A stretch of 64,000 bases of DNA from Tubulanus polymorphus (Eukaryota; Nemertea; Palaeonemertea; Tubulaniformes; Tubulanidae), in assembly GCF_964204645.1 (NCBI RefSeq), contig NC_134036.1:5407600-5471599 (forward strand). The letters run 5' to 3'. Within the stretch, counting starts at the first letter, position 1; every line of letters begins with the position of its first letter. The notes under the pieces are model-generated. The model was not told the origin of the DNA. It saw only the letters and a list, made by a program, of their open reading frames with translations, and searched no databases. This document shows positions 30,067 through 41,046 of this stretch, in pieces. The translations under genes and the position numbers were made by a program.

Positions 30067-30837
30067 AATTATTATTATCAATTTTTTCGGCCGAAATGAA
30101 ATAACGACAGACATTCTACTCGACACGGCGTGATAATTTCTACCTGTTGGGCGTGTATCGTCCAACCGCGGCGAACGAGTCCAAGTCGCCATCGATAATC
30201 ACACAGACGCGTCGTTATCGAGGATAAATCGATGCGACACGTCAATCTCAACGTCATTCGATCGCTCGTCTCGAAGTTTCCGATCGCCGTTGATCGCCGC
30301 CAACGAGAAATTAAGACAACGCTTTAAAGGAATAATAACAATTCGGATTTCGAAAGTTCCAAATTCTCGGCACAAAGCGGACGTTGGTACAGTAGTAGTT
30401 GCAATTTTTTGAAACTATATTTCTACGATTGATCTTAAGTAGTTCTAGACTTTAAGGTGCGAAAAGAAAATAAAAGCGACTCTTCGCTTATTTAGGGAAA
30501 GTTGGCGAAATTCGGTTGAAATAGTCATCGGCAATTAGGTATCTAGCCGGACTCGTAATATAGCTCGGTATAGATTTGCAAAGCCGTGCTCGAAAAACGC
30601 GAATGTTGATCTAGTTTATGCGAGTAGACTAATCATTTTAAACTGATTCTATATTTCTAAAAAAAAATAGTACGGAAAGCTAAGTCGGTAATATTTCGAA
30701 CAACTTGGACAATTCGCGAAATTCGAAACTTCGACGGCGGGTCCACTAAACTATTTTTTTTAAGAGGAACAGTCAGCAGTTATAGAGTTGAATATTCTTG
30801 AAGTCGGAACTTTTTGCGCGGAAAATTCTAACGAAAT
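30067..30837. other. Intergenic DNA / possible 5' flank of the exon at 30838
   Basis: No open frame of note. A CpG-rich patch at 30110-30310 and an initiator-like TCAGCAGTTATAGAG near 30774 lie upstream of the signal-peptide exon, and could be its promoter region. Confidence 0.3.
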
Positions 30838-30900
30838 ATGGCGTCAAACCGTTCGTCGTTCCTAGCTTTGCTTTTAGCGCTTGTCGTCATTCTGTCAAAG
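30838..30900 (+). CDS. Candidate first coding exon: signal peptide of an unidentified secreted or membrane protein
   Basis: ATG at 30838 in a good Kozak setting (AAATATGG) opens 21 codons: MASNRSSF followed by the hydrophobic core LALLLALVVIL and SK. It ends exactly at CAAAG|GTGAGT (donor at 30901), an ideal splice donor, in phase 0. Start context, signal peptide and donor together are unlikely by chance. The downstream exons were not recognised. They would need a phase-0 acceptor on the + strand, in this window or beyond it. The 60-bp minisatellite starts about 65 bases into the presumed intron. Confidence 0.5.
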
Positions 30901-30964
30901 GTGAGTCGGCGGTATGAATTGTAAAATTTAAGTCATAACCAACATGAGTGTCCGCAAAAACAAA

Positions 30965-31430
30965 TTTTAATCATAATTTTACAGAATCATGAATTTTTTA
31001 AAATGAAAAGGTCCTTTTAGTGACTAATCATAATTTTACTGAATCGTTGAAGTTATTAAGAATGAGAAGGTCGTCTTTAGAAACTAATCATAATTTTGCT
31101 ATATCGCGGAAGTTAACGATAATCAGTAAGTCGTCGTTAGAATACAACCATAACTTTACTGATGAATTTATTAAGAATGAAAAGGTCGTCATTAGTAACT
31201 GATCATAATTTTACTGAATTGTTGATTAAGTTATTGGAAAGGTCGCCATTAGTAACTAATCATAATTTTAATGAATCGTTGAAGTTATCAAGAATGAGAA
31301 GGTCGTCATTAGTAACTAATCATAATTTTCCTGAATCGTTGATGTTATTGAGAATGAGAAGGTCGTCATTAGTAACTAATCATAATTTTTCTGAATCGTC
31401 GAAGTTATCGAGAATTATCAAGAATATCGA
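30965..31430 (+). repeat. 60-bp minisatellite array (family M60), array 1
   Basis: About seven to eight units of roughly 60 bp with CTAATCATAATTTTACTGAA, TCGTTGAAGTTAT and GAATGAGAAGGTCGTCATTA. Unit junctions contain the 13-bp palindrome ATTAGTAACTAAT. The same monomer forms an inverted array at 48955-49370. Open frames across it (31162-31479) are products of the 3n period. Confidence 0.85.
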
Positions 31431-31689
31431 GAGTTATCATTATTTTACCCAAGCGATATCGATAGGTTATAAATTATAAACGTTTTTATGATATTCCCGC
31501 TTCGTGAGAAATGGAAAACGACGAGCTTTGTTTGAAGCAAAATAAACATGTATAGACATGTAGTTGATTGATAAAAGGTCATTTACTATTATATGACGGA
31601 TGAAACTAAATTATAAAAGTTGTTGCTTTCTTTTAAACCGAACCGTCTGAGAATATTCTTTCACCGCCTCTAATTCCCAGGCGAATCTT

Positions 31690-32050
31690 CAGAGATATTT
31701 CGAATCCACGGTATTCGCGCTTTTCTATATAGCGCTGATTAGGTACACCGAGCGCGCTCGACTAGTATGTACGTAAGCGTGCCGACGGAGCGCACGCGTT
31801 GGCGCACGCTTTTCGGGGATCTACATGTTAAAACGCCGATGAATAAATAACACGTCACGCTATAACGTCGAACAATCTCGGCGTTATATCGACGTTCGTG
31901 CGTACGTCGTCGTGCGTTAATTATTACCCGACACGGCGTTACATGATTAATGACGTAACGCGTAACGCCGTAACGCGTCGAGGGCGGGTCGTGCGCGGGT
32001 ATCGAACGCTGCCCCGACCCGCCCGCGGTCGTTTCGATACTCTCCAGTAG
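31690..32050. other. CpG-dense island
   Basis: CpG dinucleotides are far denser here than in the surrounding AT-rich DNA, with many short inverted phrases such as ACGTAACGCGTAACGCCGTA. There is no long open frame. It could be an unmethylated promoter-type island. Confidence 0.4.
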
Positions 32051-32189
32051 CCCACCTACGCCGTAGACTTATGATACTCGATCACAAATTTTCTGTTTTA
32101 CTTCAATATCGCCCGGCCAGCCTGTTCAGAACGTTAGCTGCGACATTTGTAAGTGACAATGGACAACAAAAACCATACATTGGACATTT

Positions 32190-32575
32190 TTAATCAGCGC
32201 ATTTTAAAAACTGATCGTCCACACTTTACCTGTGTTCAGAAATACACCTGAGACATTTTTTATGGAAAATGAACTACAAACATCAGATATTAGAATTTTT
32301 ATTAGAGCGCTTTCAAAAACTGACCACCCATACTTCAGATGTGTCTTTAGAACTTCACCCGAGACATTTTTAATTGAAAATGAACTACACACATCAGATA
32401 TTAGACATTTTATCAGCGCTACTTCTAAAAAAGATCGTCTACACGTCAACTGTGTTTGGGGTTCCACCTCAGAGATTTCTACATGAAGATGAACTACAAA
32501 CAGCAGACGTAGACATTTTATCGACGCGCTTTCAAATGGTCCAGGCTTCATGTGTGCCCAGGGTAAAACACTGGA
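32190..32575 (+). repeat. ~110-bp minisatellite array (family M110), array 1
   Basis: About 3.5 units of 109-111 bp. Each has a CAAAAACTGATCGTCCA-like core, CACCTGAGACATTTTT, a GAAAATGAACTACA block and CATCAGATATTAGACATTTT. A related partial array lies at 40555-40735, and a shorter 55-bp derivative at 33900-34345 shares the core phrases. Open frames over it are not genes. Confidence 0.75.
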
Positions 32576-32774
32576 CACTATAGACAGCTTAGATCTCGGG
32601 AGTCATGTCCTCTGAATAATTAACTAACTCAAACTAATTAATACTTCGACGGGCGTTAATAATCGAACATTAGTTTATTTGATTAAGGGTCGTCAAATGT
32701 CGATCCAGCGTTGTGTTGGAACCCGGTGCCCGAGTCACGCTAACTATGCATTACTCTTACGAACGCTCCTGATT

Positions 32775-32865
32775 TGTACCTGATGGTATCGTGAGACACT
32801 GCTACGTCCCCCCCCCCATACAGGGATAATCGGGCGTCGTGAGACACTGCCACATTTATCCCTCC
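32775..32865 (-). repeat. SINE-like fragment related to 36015-36095
   Basis: ACCTGATGG followed by a GTGAGACACTG phrase matches ACCTGATGGCTTTGTGAGAC at 36030. The GTGAGACACTGC phrase occurs twice here around a run of ten C. Probably remnants of one tRNA-derived SINE family. Confidence 0.35.
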
Positions 32866-33064
32866 CAAATCGTCACTAACCAACATTCCAAGAGAATTCG
32901 TTTTGACTTGAAATAAGTTCATACGGATTTAAGTTTGCATTAGAGTGAATTGCCGACCTAGAACCGGTTTCGCGATTTATTGGCGCTGATAACTACGTCA
33001 TTTTGAATTGAAATCGCTTTGAAAGACATCGATCCATTAGCCAGTTTCAGAGTCATGGTTTAAA

Positions 33065-33110
33065 GTTACTAATTAGATAAATGATAGGCTCAATCCCTAC
33101 TTTAAGATCG
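33065..33110 (+). repeat. Dispersed repeat F6, 3' fragment
   Basis: ACTAATTAGATAAATGATAG, GCTCAATCCCTAC and TTTAAGATCGAAG match the tail of the copy at 23346 and of other family members. Confidence 0.45.
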
Positions 33111-33406
33111 AAGGGTAACTGACACTTTTATAAAAAAAAGAAATTAAGTCTATACTTAATTGGATTTTTTTCATCTTCAATGATTAATCTCGGGAGTCAT
33201 ATCTCACCTCGGACTTTTGAGTTTATAGGTTTGTGGCGCTATAGCTCGGGCTGAAAGTGATTCCATTGGGAATTGAACTGATTAAGTAAGTAATCTCTGA
33301 ATGAAATACACGAACCGGGGACCGTTAATCTGACAAAGAGTTAGAAGTGAGATTCGACCTGTAACTGTTTAAATCGGATCATCCTAAAGAATATCGTCAT
33401 CGACGC

Positions 33407-33726
33407 GTGACGATAGGCGATCGATCTATCGCGGGCATTGCGACGAGCCGCGTGCGAGCAGCCGGCCGGTGCTCGTTTAAACGCCGGCTCACGCGCGCGC
33501 GCACTCGTCGACCGGAAGTAACGCTTTTATATCCGTCGAGTGGATGGGCGCGCGCGTTCAACAACATCCGGTTGCCGGCGCGTTTCGAGCGGCGGCGCTA
33601 ATGCGAACCGAACGACTGCCGACACGCAACGATTCCCGAGCGTCAAACGAAGATTTATCGTCCGCCCTACGAAGTTAACGTCGACGAAGACGCGAATGTT
33701 TTTGCGGAGAAATGAAATCGACGACG
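33407..33726 (+). promoter_or_regulatory. CpG-rich island ending at a strong splice donor; possible promoter/first exon
   Basis: The region is very CpG-rich (for example GCCGGCTCACGCGCGCGCGC) and ends at GACGAC|GTAAGT (donor at 33727). One frame is open from 33540 through the donor (MDGRARSTTSGCRR...), but its composition reflects the CpG bias and overlapping frames are open too. It could be the untranslated first exon of a gene continuing to the right, perhaps the exon at 36405. Confidence 0.3.
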
Positions 33727-33899
33727 TAAGTTGGTGTTTTTTTCGACGTCCGCGTTCGCGTGAGCGAGCGTATAAAGATATCGCCGTTATTGAAGTTCGG
33801 TCGATAATGATCATATCGATAACGATTATGATGATATGATACATCATGATAATCTACATTGACACTATAACGATAAAAGGAAATTTATGTTTAAGCTAC

Positions 33900-34345
33900 A
33901 AACTCCAGACATGAGATAATTTTTCAGAATCATTTTCAAAAACTGATCGTCCACTAACGCTAGACATTTGGGATTTCATCAAAATAACTTTCAAAAACTG
34001 ATCGTCTATCAACACCAGACCCTAGACCTATCAGAAGTACTTTCAAAACCTGATCGTCAGCTAACACCAGACATAAGACATTTTATCAGAATTACTTTAA
34101 AAAACTGATCGTCCACTAACACCAGATATTGGACATTTCATCAGAATTACTTTAAAAAACTGATCGTCCAATAACACCAGATATTGGACATTTTTATCGG
34201 AATTACTTTGAAAAAGTGATCACTTCATCAGAATTCCTTTAAAAAAACTGATCGTCCACTAACACCAGATATTGGACATTTTTATTGGAATTACTTTCAA
34301 AAAACTGATCGCCACTAACACCAGACATTTTATCAGAGGCGTACT
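33900..34345 (+). repeat. 55-bp short form of the M110 minisatellite
   Basis: Seven to eight irregular units of about 55 bp with ACTGATCGTCCACTAACACC, AGATATTGGACATTT and TATCAGAATTACTTTAAAAA. The core is shared with the 110-bp arrays, so the two forms derive from one another by internal deletion or duplication. Confidence 0.75.
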
Positions 34346-34900
34346 GACCTGTAGACCTATGGAACTAGGCTTAACTTAGCCAGGGTAGTTATACAGCTCG
34401 CCATATATATGCGTATCACTATAAATTTCGAAGCGACGGTGAAATTAAGCGCATTCACCGTAGATAGAACCCGGGTCTAGAACGTAGAAAGCAATAGTGC
34501 AAACCAGTTTACCAATAAAAGTAGCCCACCAGTGGTTACACCGCTACTCACGGCTTGGTTTTCAACGTAGCATTCACGAATTCGTTAACGCCATCATCGA
34601 ATGCTGGATCCGTACATATGTAAAAACGCTAAGGGGTACGCGCGCACGGGGAAAGTCGTTCAATCCATCAGAACAGCGCGAGTAGAAATTACAGAAATCA
34701 GCGGAAAAAAAATAACTAAGAATTACTCTCACCGGCGCGCTGTGTTTAACGAACCGCGGCGGATTAATACACCTAATCTAATTCGCCGCGGGGACTATTT
34801 CCCGCGCGAAAGCTGATTAATAAACAAGTGCGTAAGTAGTCAGTCAGTCGGTAGCGCCGGGGCAAATCACGGATGAAAATGCTTTCACGCGTGGACTTTT
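34346..34900. other. Intergenic stretch
   Basis: No gene is recognised. An open frame at 34497-34685 has no known domain or splice context. Confidence 0.35.
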
Positions 34901-34929
34901 TTCTTGGCAAGTCACGATACGCTAGGATC

Positions 34930-35240
34930 GCAAGCGTGCAAAAGGATTTCAGTCACTTGTTGCAACGATGGATCCAAAAGGTGTCGCTAGTGAGCAGTCG
35001 GACATCAACAACTGCGGCAACAGTATATTTAACTTTTGGCAAGCAGGGATCCACCAGGTGTCACTAGTATATCGTAGGACATCAACATACTGCGACCATA
35101 GATAATTCTACTTTTGGCAAGCGAGGATCCAGCAGTCGCGCCTGTCAGATATCACCAACTGGGAACCGACCAACTGTTCACCACCTTGCCCTCCAGATGG
35201 CGCCACTTGAATATCTGAACCGTCGCTAGGTGACACGAAC
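34930..35240 (-). repeat. F5 repeat (GGATCCTCGCTTGCCA motif), ~78-bp imperfect tandem units, inverted
   Basis: GGATCC-containing units recur at 34970, 35047 and 35125 (spacing 77-78 bp), each preceded by a TTGGCAAG-like phrase and followed by GGTGTCRCTAGT. The minus-strand phrase GGATCCTCGCTTGCCA recurs near 27021, 37262, 39842 and 57385-57720. A CAGATGGCGCCACTT phrase at 35200 also recurs near 24247 and 36280. Confidence 0.6.
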
Positions 35241-35553
35241 AATCCAATATGGTTTGTCTCGCGAACCAAAGATCTAACGTTGAGCAAGATATAAAACAAG
35301 CAACATTTCGACTACCTCAAAGGCCTGCCAATTAAGCTCCGCTATCAGTTAAAAGGAGGAGCTGGATCAGATGGTTTTTCTTTTGCAATCTATGAGTTAG
35401 ATCATTTTTGTCCTTTTACATGAATATGATGACCTTGAGTCGTATTTTGGACTTTTGAGTCAAATTTTGACTCAAACGTAGTTGAACATATCTGACTCAC
35501 TGCCATACCGTACACGTATGACTATTCCTTTCGTCGTCTCATCGACGACTTAT

Positions 35554-35649
35554 TAATCCGTCGTTAATCCGCGTTAATCTCTTTTGTTTTATTATCCACC
35601 CGCGCGACGGATTACGCCGCCAACTAACGCCGCTAATCCTCGTTAATCC
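35554..35649. promoter_or_regulatory. Cluster of K50-homeodomain sites (TAATCC)
   Basis: Five exact TAATCC sites (35554, 35565, 35634, 35644 forward; GGATTA 35609 reverse) and one TAATCT (35575) lie within 96 bases. TAATCC is the preferred site of K50 homeodomain proteins such as Otx, Pitx and Goosecoid, and homotypic clusters are typical of their enhancers. It is about 750 bases upstream of the candidate exon at 36405. Part of the pattern could reflect local repetition of CGTTAATCC. Confidence 0.4.
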
Positions 35650-36014
35650 CCGGTTCGTTCACGCATTCGCCACAAACGACAGCGTTTTCGAAATACAGAT
35701 ATTCAAAAATTTTCCCTCGCCGTGTCATCATATCTGAATCTCTGTATAGCGAGATTCTCTAGCACACGCGGATATAGCATTTTAACATGTGCCGGGCTGT
35801 ATCGTATAGCAGGCGGTATTAGGTCTAGAAAATTCATAATTAGAATAATAAGATATCGGAATATTGTCGCTTTGAGATAGCATTTCTTGTATCTGAATTC
35901 ACGTTATTAAAGAAGGTGATTTTTCCTATTATATTTTTTACACTTTCCCAATGGGTTTTCCACAAACCCCGTTTGAAAGGGGTGTGGCCTGAGCGTACCG
36001 CTAAAACCTCTTTT

Positions 36015-36095
36015 AGATACGGGATTCGAACCTGATGGCTTTGTGAGACTCTGTCGCGTTCCTCTTTGGCAGGGATTCGAACCCCAGTTAAGGCG
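36015..36095 (-). repeat. tRNA-derived SINE-like sequence with two box B motifs
   Basis: On the minus strand GGGGTTCGAATCCCTGCC and AGGTTCGAATCCCG are two RNA polymerase III box B/T-arm sequences about 45 bases apart. No cloverleaf with a proper acceptor stem can be drawn, so a SINE or tRNA relic fits better than a tRNA gene. Confidence 0.4.
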
Positions 36096-36404
36096 CTTCA
36101 ATACATTCTACATTTCAGTTGAACTTGAATCTTCTGTCATCAGTGAATCAATTTTTAATGAAATCCATCCAATCTACAATGAACTAGAACGTCAACTTTA
36201 TATCTATTCGATGATTTTTTTCTGCATTTGCATTCGAGAGCGTAAAACTCCAAAAGTTATCGAAAACTGTATGTACTTTGCGCCATCTGGTGTGTGCCAA
36301 CGGTACCTCGTTGACACAGTCGTATGCGCGATTCTAGTTCAATTTTTGTTTTCTTTCTTTTTTTGCGTTAGTTCGCGCGATTGTCGTGTGGGGGAGTAAC
36401 GGAC

Positions 36405-36501
36405 ATGGCCTCTGGAATACAGACCACCAGCCGCCAGTTAGGCTATACATCAGCGCCACCTTTTGCAACAACGACACCTGCCGATAGAACGCAGAACTAC
36501 G
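36405..36501 (+). CDS. Candidate first coding exon (33 residues) ending at a GTACGT donor
   Basis: ATG at 36405 in a good Kozak context (GGACATGG) opens 32 codons plus one base, MASGIQTTSRQLGYTSAPPF then ATTTPADRTQNY, to TACG|GTACGT (donor at 36502), phase 1. It is rich in Thr, Ser, Pro and Ala with no hydrophobic stretch, like the cytosolic N-terminus of a membrane or adaptor protein. I do not recognise the family. The coding start, balanced codons and strong donor support it; no downstream exon was identified. Confidence 0.4.
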
Positions 36502-37244
36502 GTACGTTCGCATGATTTACTGTTTCAAGAATTTACAAATTATTTTCTTTTAAACTTCGTTTTCAAACTTAAACGAACGGTTAAAAGCCGTTAAAACGAG
36601 TATTTAAAATTTTGAAATAAGCAACGGCGGGGCCATTGCAAAGGAAAATAAATCTAATCGAGGGGCCATTGCAAAGGAAAGTAAATTTAATCGAGGATTA
36701 TCGGAAATTGACCAGTATCATTAAATAATTCTATAAGCTTTTTCTTTAAAATTTTGTATTCAAACATTCATTGCGACATTTATGATTTTAGCAGTCTCAA
36801 TATCTTGAAATAATGAAGAGATTTTGAGTAGCAAATAAGTTCATCGCGGATTTGTCCTGAATACCGGACTTACAACTATTGGTAATACTAGGCAACAAAA
36901 TGAAAATAAAACTGGACCAAACGACAAGATAAGGTCACACAATTTAAGCTAATACCTTTCAAGGTTGATAACAGACAACGCTGTATCAAAAAACCTATCA
37001 AAACTAGTATTACTAAGCATTAGATGCGGTGTCACTGCGGTGAATGATCGCTGATGACTGGTTTACGTTTAAGAGCACGAATATATCAACGTCGAAAAAC
37101 GCGCGCGCGATCGACGGCAACCTCATTCGTGGAATGTCTTCTTCCCAAACAACTTCTAGAGGTGCTTGAACTGAAGGTGCAAGCATATCGCTTGATCGAA
37201 GAAAAGAGACGCGATGGGCTACCCGCACCACTGCAGTGGCGATA

Positions 37245-37292
37245 GAGATACCACGTATGGCAGGCGAGGATCCACCAGGTGTCGCTAGTACA
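37245..37292 (-). repeat. F5 repeat, single unit
   Basis: GGCAGGCGAGGATCCACCAG followed by GTGTCGCTAGTACATC matches the units at 34930-35240 in the same orientation. Confidence 0.55.
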
Positions 37293-37420
37293 TCCACCGC
37301 TCGTCCGTGTTGTTCGATTGCGTCTATATTTCAATTAAATTCGAATGAAATTATCTCATAAACTACACCGATACCCGAGTAGAAAAATGAAAATATCGTA
37401 TATTTGGTAGTTGCTGTGCT

Positions 37421-37510
37421 ATGGTTTGTAAGGGACACCGAAACAGAAAATCAAACGAAATCTACCAATAAAATAAATAACAGGAGTCAATCCCTGTTTT
37501 AAGATCAATA
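37421..37510 (+). repeat. Dispersed repeat F6, 3' part
   Basis: It contains TTTGTAAGGGACACCGAAAC, AAATCAAACGAAATCTACC and AATCCCTGTTTTAAGATCAA in the family order. The 5' half (CGGCAGGTGTGG) is missing. Confidence 0.55.
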
Positions 37511-38059
37511 ATGGATACGGGAGTCCAAATAATTCAAACAACGAACCACCTATAGCTCGTCACGTCATCTGGTCGCCGTCGCTGCGGGTTCCCCATTAAA
37601 TCTATCTTTCGTAGCGGTCTGAAACTTTTCTCACGGCCGTACGGCCAACGTACGTACGTACATGGCCTACAATACGTTGATATACGTATATATGACGTAT
37701 ACAAAATGATATACACAACCGAACGTAACGTAACGGTACTTAACGCCGATGACGGATGCGCTAGTTTTTCATACGTCGCTGTTCGGGCTGACAGGACTCC
37801 ATTTAACGCCCGATTAGACTCCGCTGAGCCGTGTCAAAACATCCCATTTCTTATATTCGACTCGATGACTTCGCCGCGAGATGTTTTCCTCGCTAGGCGT
37901 ATATGTGAATATGTCTCTATACGCGAGAAGTTCGTAAAAATAGAAAAGGGTAATAAGAAAACCGCGAACCCACTCGCCCAAGAGTATGTTAAAACACGTC
38001 CTTCTTTGGTGGCTGAAAACCGATGCTTGCAACAATTATATAAGTTAGCGCGGTTATCT

Positions 38060-38260
38060 ATGAACCCCCCTCTCCTCACAGCTGTAGCGGGAGAGCAGCG
38101 AGTAGAACAGACGCAATAGGTTCTCGGTGAACCCCCTCTCCTCACAGCTGTAGCGGGAGAGCAGCGAATAAAACAGCCGCAATAGGTTCTCGGTGAACCC
38201 CTTCTCCGCACAGCTGTAGTGGGAGAACAGCGAGTGAACATCCGCAATAGCTCAATAAGC
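38060..38260 (-). repeat. 66-bp minisatellite array (family M66), array 1
   Basis: About three units with GGTTCTCGGTGAACCCCCTC, CTCACAGCTGTAGCGGGAGA and GCAGCGA. Within each unit GGTTC/GAACC and CTCTCC/GGGAGAG are complementary and ACAGCTGT is palindromic. Inverted relative to arrays at 50095-50430 and 56665-56890. The open frame 37706-38119 runs into this array. Confidence 0.85.
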
Positions 38261-38589
38261 GAGAAAATATGAAGCAGAGTTATAAAAATGAAAATGACGC
38301 ATGATTCAAACAACGCTTGGTATATCGTAAACGGACACTAGTAAACAAGTTGTTTTGACCGTATTTTTTGGTCAATGAAGGACAAGAATACTTACCGGAG
38401 ATGCGCGTTCTTCCCAGATAACAATTACCACCGGGAACGAAATTCGAGCTCTGGACATCATCCTCGGTAATATGTCTGAATAATTGATCAGATCAACGGA
38501 CAGTGGGATATCACGTGGGTATGTGTTTGAAAAAAATATCAAAACGACATAGGAATTATTTGAAGTATCGTAGAACATTGAATATTACA

Positions 38590-38985
38590 ATAATTGGACA
38601 AGGGGTCGATTACTAAAAGGTTGTTTGATGTAGACCAGTAATTGAATACCGCAGTTCAGGGGTCAGCTACTAAAAGGTTGTTTAATGTAAAGCAGTGTTT
38701 AAATACCGCAGTACAGGGGTCAGTTACTGAAAAGATGTTTAAACATAAACCAGTGTTTGAATACCGCGGTACAGGGGTCAGTTACTGAAAGGTTGTTTAA
38801 TGTAAACCAGTGTTTGAATACCGCGGTACAGGGGTCAGTTACTGAAAGGTTGTTTAATGTAAACCAGTGTTTAAATACCGCAGTACAGGGGTCAGTTACT
38901 GAAAGGTTGTTTAACGTAAACCAGTGTTTGAATACCGCGGTACAGGGGTCAGTTACTTTAAGGTGGTTTAATGTAAACCAGCAGC
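38590..38985. repeat. M57 minisatellite, array 2 (inverted relative to arrays 1 and 3)
   Basis: About seven units of 57 bp with TTACTGAAAGGTTGTTTAAT, GTAAACCAGTGTTTGAATAC and CGCGGTACAGGGGTCAG. Edge units are more diverged (TACTAAAAGG), as expected when central units are homogenised. Flanks do not match those of the other arrays. Confidence 0.9.
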
Positions 38986-40550
38986 GTTTAAAAACCTGCA
39001 GGGAAAGTGGTCCAATTGTAAAACATATCATTTCATCTACTACAACTTCGCAAATACATGCAGTTGGCTTAATCTGCCTGATCGGATATACCGCTTCTTT
39101 TTTTCCCTTTATCGATTATTAAACGATCAATATGGCCACAATGACATATCATAAACACGTATAGGTGCTACGATGAAGGCTTCATTAGTGAAGATTCTTG
39201 AATCAAAACTGCACCGTCAGACTCCACTAATTACGGCGACTTTTTAACGAGGGTTGTCCGTTTTCTGTGTTTGTGGTTTGGCAGCTGAATAGGTGTGTTC
39301 GTAGCAACTAATTCGGCGCTTGCCAGGTTTGATCGCCTCCCGCCGGAGCTCACGGCAACACAAACACTGGCCGCAGACCATCCATTGGCATCGGTTGTTT
39401 ACACCTAGACACTACATATGCAATGATACGAGTAGTACTTAATCAAAACACTATTACTAAGCCACTTTATCAATGTTTTGAAGATATTACAAAGATAATC
39501 ACGCGATAACAACGAAATTTTAAGTCCGAAAATGTTTTATTGGAGCTTAAAGTTTATTCGACGTTTCTCATCTATTCTAAATAGCCATCTTCGGTAATAC
39601 CGAGTTACCAGGGAAGTAACGAAATACAAATACACAATCCAGAACAAAGAAAGCGATACAAACCAATAGATAACATTATAACATAGAACCAGTAACAAAC
39701 TTAGGCACGATGGGTTATAGAAGCAGTTACAAGCTTAAATAGATAAAACAGCAAAAAACAGAAGAGCTCGGTGAAACAGTTTTCGGACTGAGTTTTTCAT
39801 TGTTATAGCGGGATTCTCTGTACACATTACCAACCAAACCCTGGCAAGCGAGGACGTCTGCCCTACAGAGACACGCTTAGGGTTCGCGACGCTGTCTCGT
39901 GTACACGTCGACTTTTTTTTCTCGTGCACACTTCGACGACTCGCCGCGTGTTCAGGCGCGATGTATTCATCGGGTTCGGTGCTTCGAGGCCTCGCTCGAT
40001 GTTTTCTGAACAACCTACCACAACGACGAAATGGGTTTTCTTTTTCAATTCATTTTTCTTCGCGCGTTCTAGATGCTGGTTTTCATCGAAGTAGGGGTCT
40101 ACGGCGCGTTGGATTATTTTACGTCAGGAGGAGTGTTTTCCGTCGTATCCCGGGGACGTTACTCGCGCGTATTTTCTATAAGGTCCCGCGGGTTCATTTA
40201 GCTTTTCTTTTTTTAAATAATTTCTAAGCCGGCGCGTCCCGGGGTCATATTAAGTATTTTTCGAAAATGATTTTCTGTAAAGCCCGCGCGTCCCGCGCTC
40301 TCTCACTCGACGTTTGTAGAAGTATTACCCAAGGCGTTGTCCCATGCTGGTGTGTGTCATTGTTCTTGCTGAGACTTTCGAAGAAGTATTTTTTGAAACC
40401 TAGCGTTTCGGGCAAGTATCCTAAACTTCCGTCTGTATTTTAAAAAAAATTTGTTAGTATTTTTTGAAGTATTTTACATAGATGGAGCGCTGCATCGGGG
40501 CATTTTGCAAGGACTTCAGGTCATACATATTCAATTGGAAAAGAATTATA
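38986..40550. other. Intergenic stretch
   Basis: No gene is recognised. A TGGCAAGCGAGGACGTC phrase at 39842 is a fragment of family F5. CpG-rich patches occur at 40080-40310 around repeated CCCGCG phrases. Confidence 0.35.
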
Positions 40551-40554
40551 TAAA

Positions 40555-40735
40555 TATTTAGACATTTTATCGGCACACTTTCAAATACTGATCGTCCACA
40601 CTTCACATGTGTTCAGTGCTTCGCGTAAGACATTTCTAATTAAAAATGATCTACTAACACAAGACATTAGATATTTCATCAGCGCACGTTCAAAAAACTA
40701 ATCGTCCACATCGTCACATATTATGTTCAGTAATT
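40555..40735 (+). repeat. M110 minisatellite, array 2
   Basis: About 1.6 units with GACATTTTATCGGCACACTT, CTGATCGTCCACACTTCACA and AAGACATTTCTAATTAAAAA, matching the array at 32190-32575 in the same orientation. Confidence 0.65.
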
Positions 40736-41011
40736 TTACCAAAGATATTATCAAGTAAATGATAAACACCAGAATTTGTTATAAGCTTGTATAGATATTA
40801 TATCTGCAAACGTTTGAAGTTATCCCTAGCTACGAAACTAAACAGAAATAGGTATATATAATGTTTACGTTTCCTGGCTACGGTACGTACGCCGCGTGAA
40901 AAAACGTTTTCGATGTTTTTTGTTATGCCGTGTGCGGGGAGGCAAAACTAAACGCCGAACTTAACAACGTTTTTCACTAGCAAAAAACGTTTTCTGAAAA
41001 ACGTTTTCTGT

Positions 41012-41034
41012 TTCGGCGAAACAATGTTTCGCCG
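41012..41034. repeat. Short perfect hairpin
   Basis: CGGCGAAAC and GTTTCGCCG flank a 3-base loop, next to GTGTGCGTTGGGCTTTA. A GCCGTGTGCG phrase also occurs at about 40927. Likely part of a MITE end. Confidence 0.5.
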
Positions 41035-41046
41035 TGTGCGTTGGGC

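Noticed and set aside
29597-30067. 156-residue Thr-Ile repeat protein
   Set aside because: Pure translation of a hexamer microsatellite.
37706-38119. 137-residue open frame
   Set aside because: Its 3' part is the M66 satellite, an equally long frame exists on the opposite strand, and no domain or splice site is visible.
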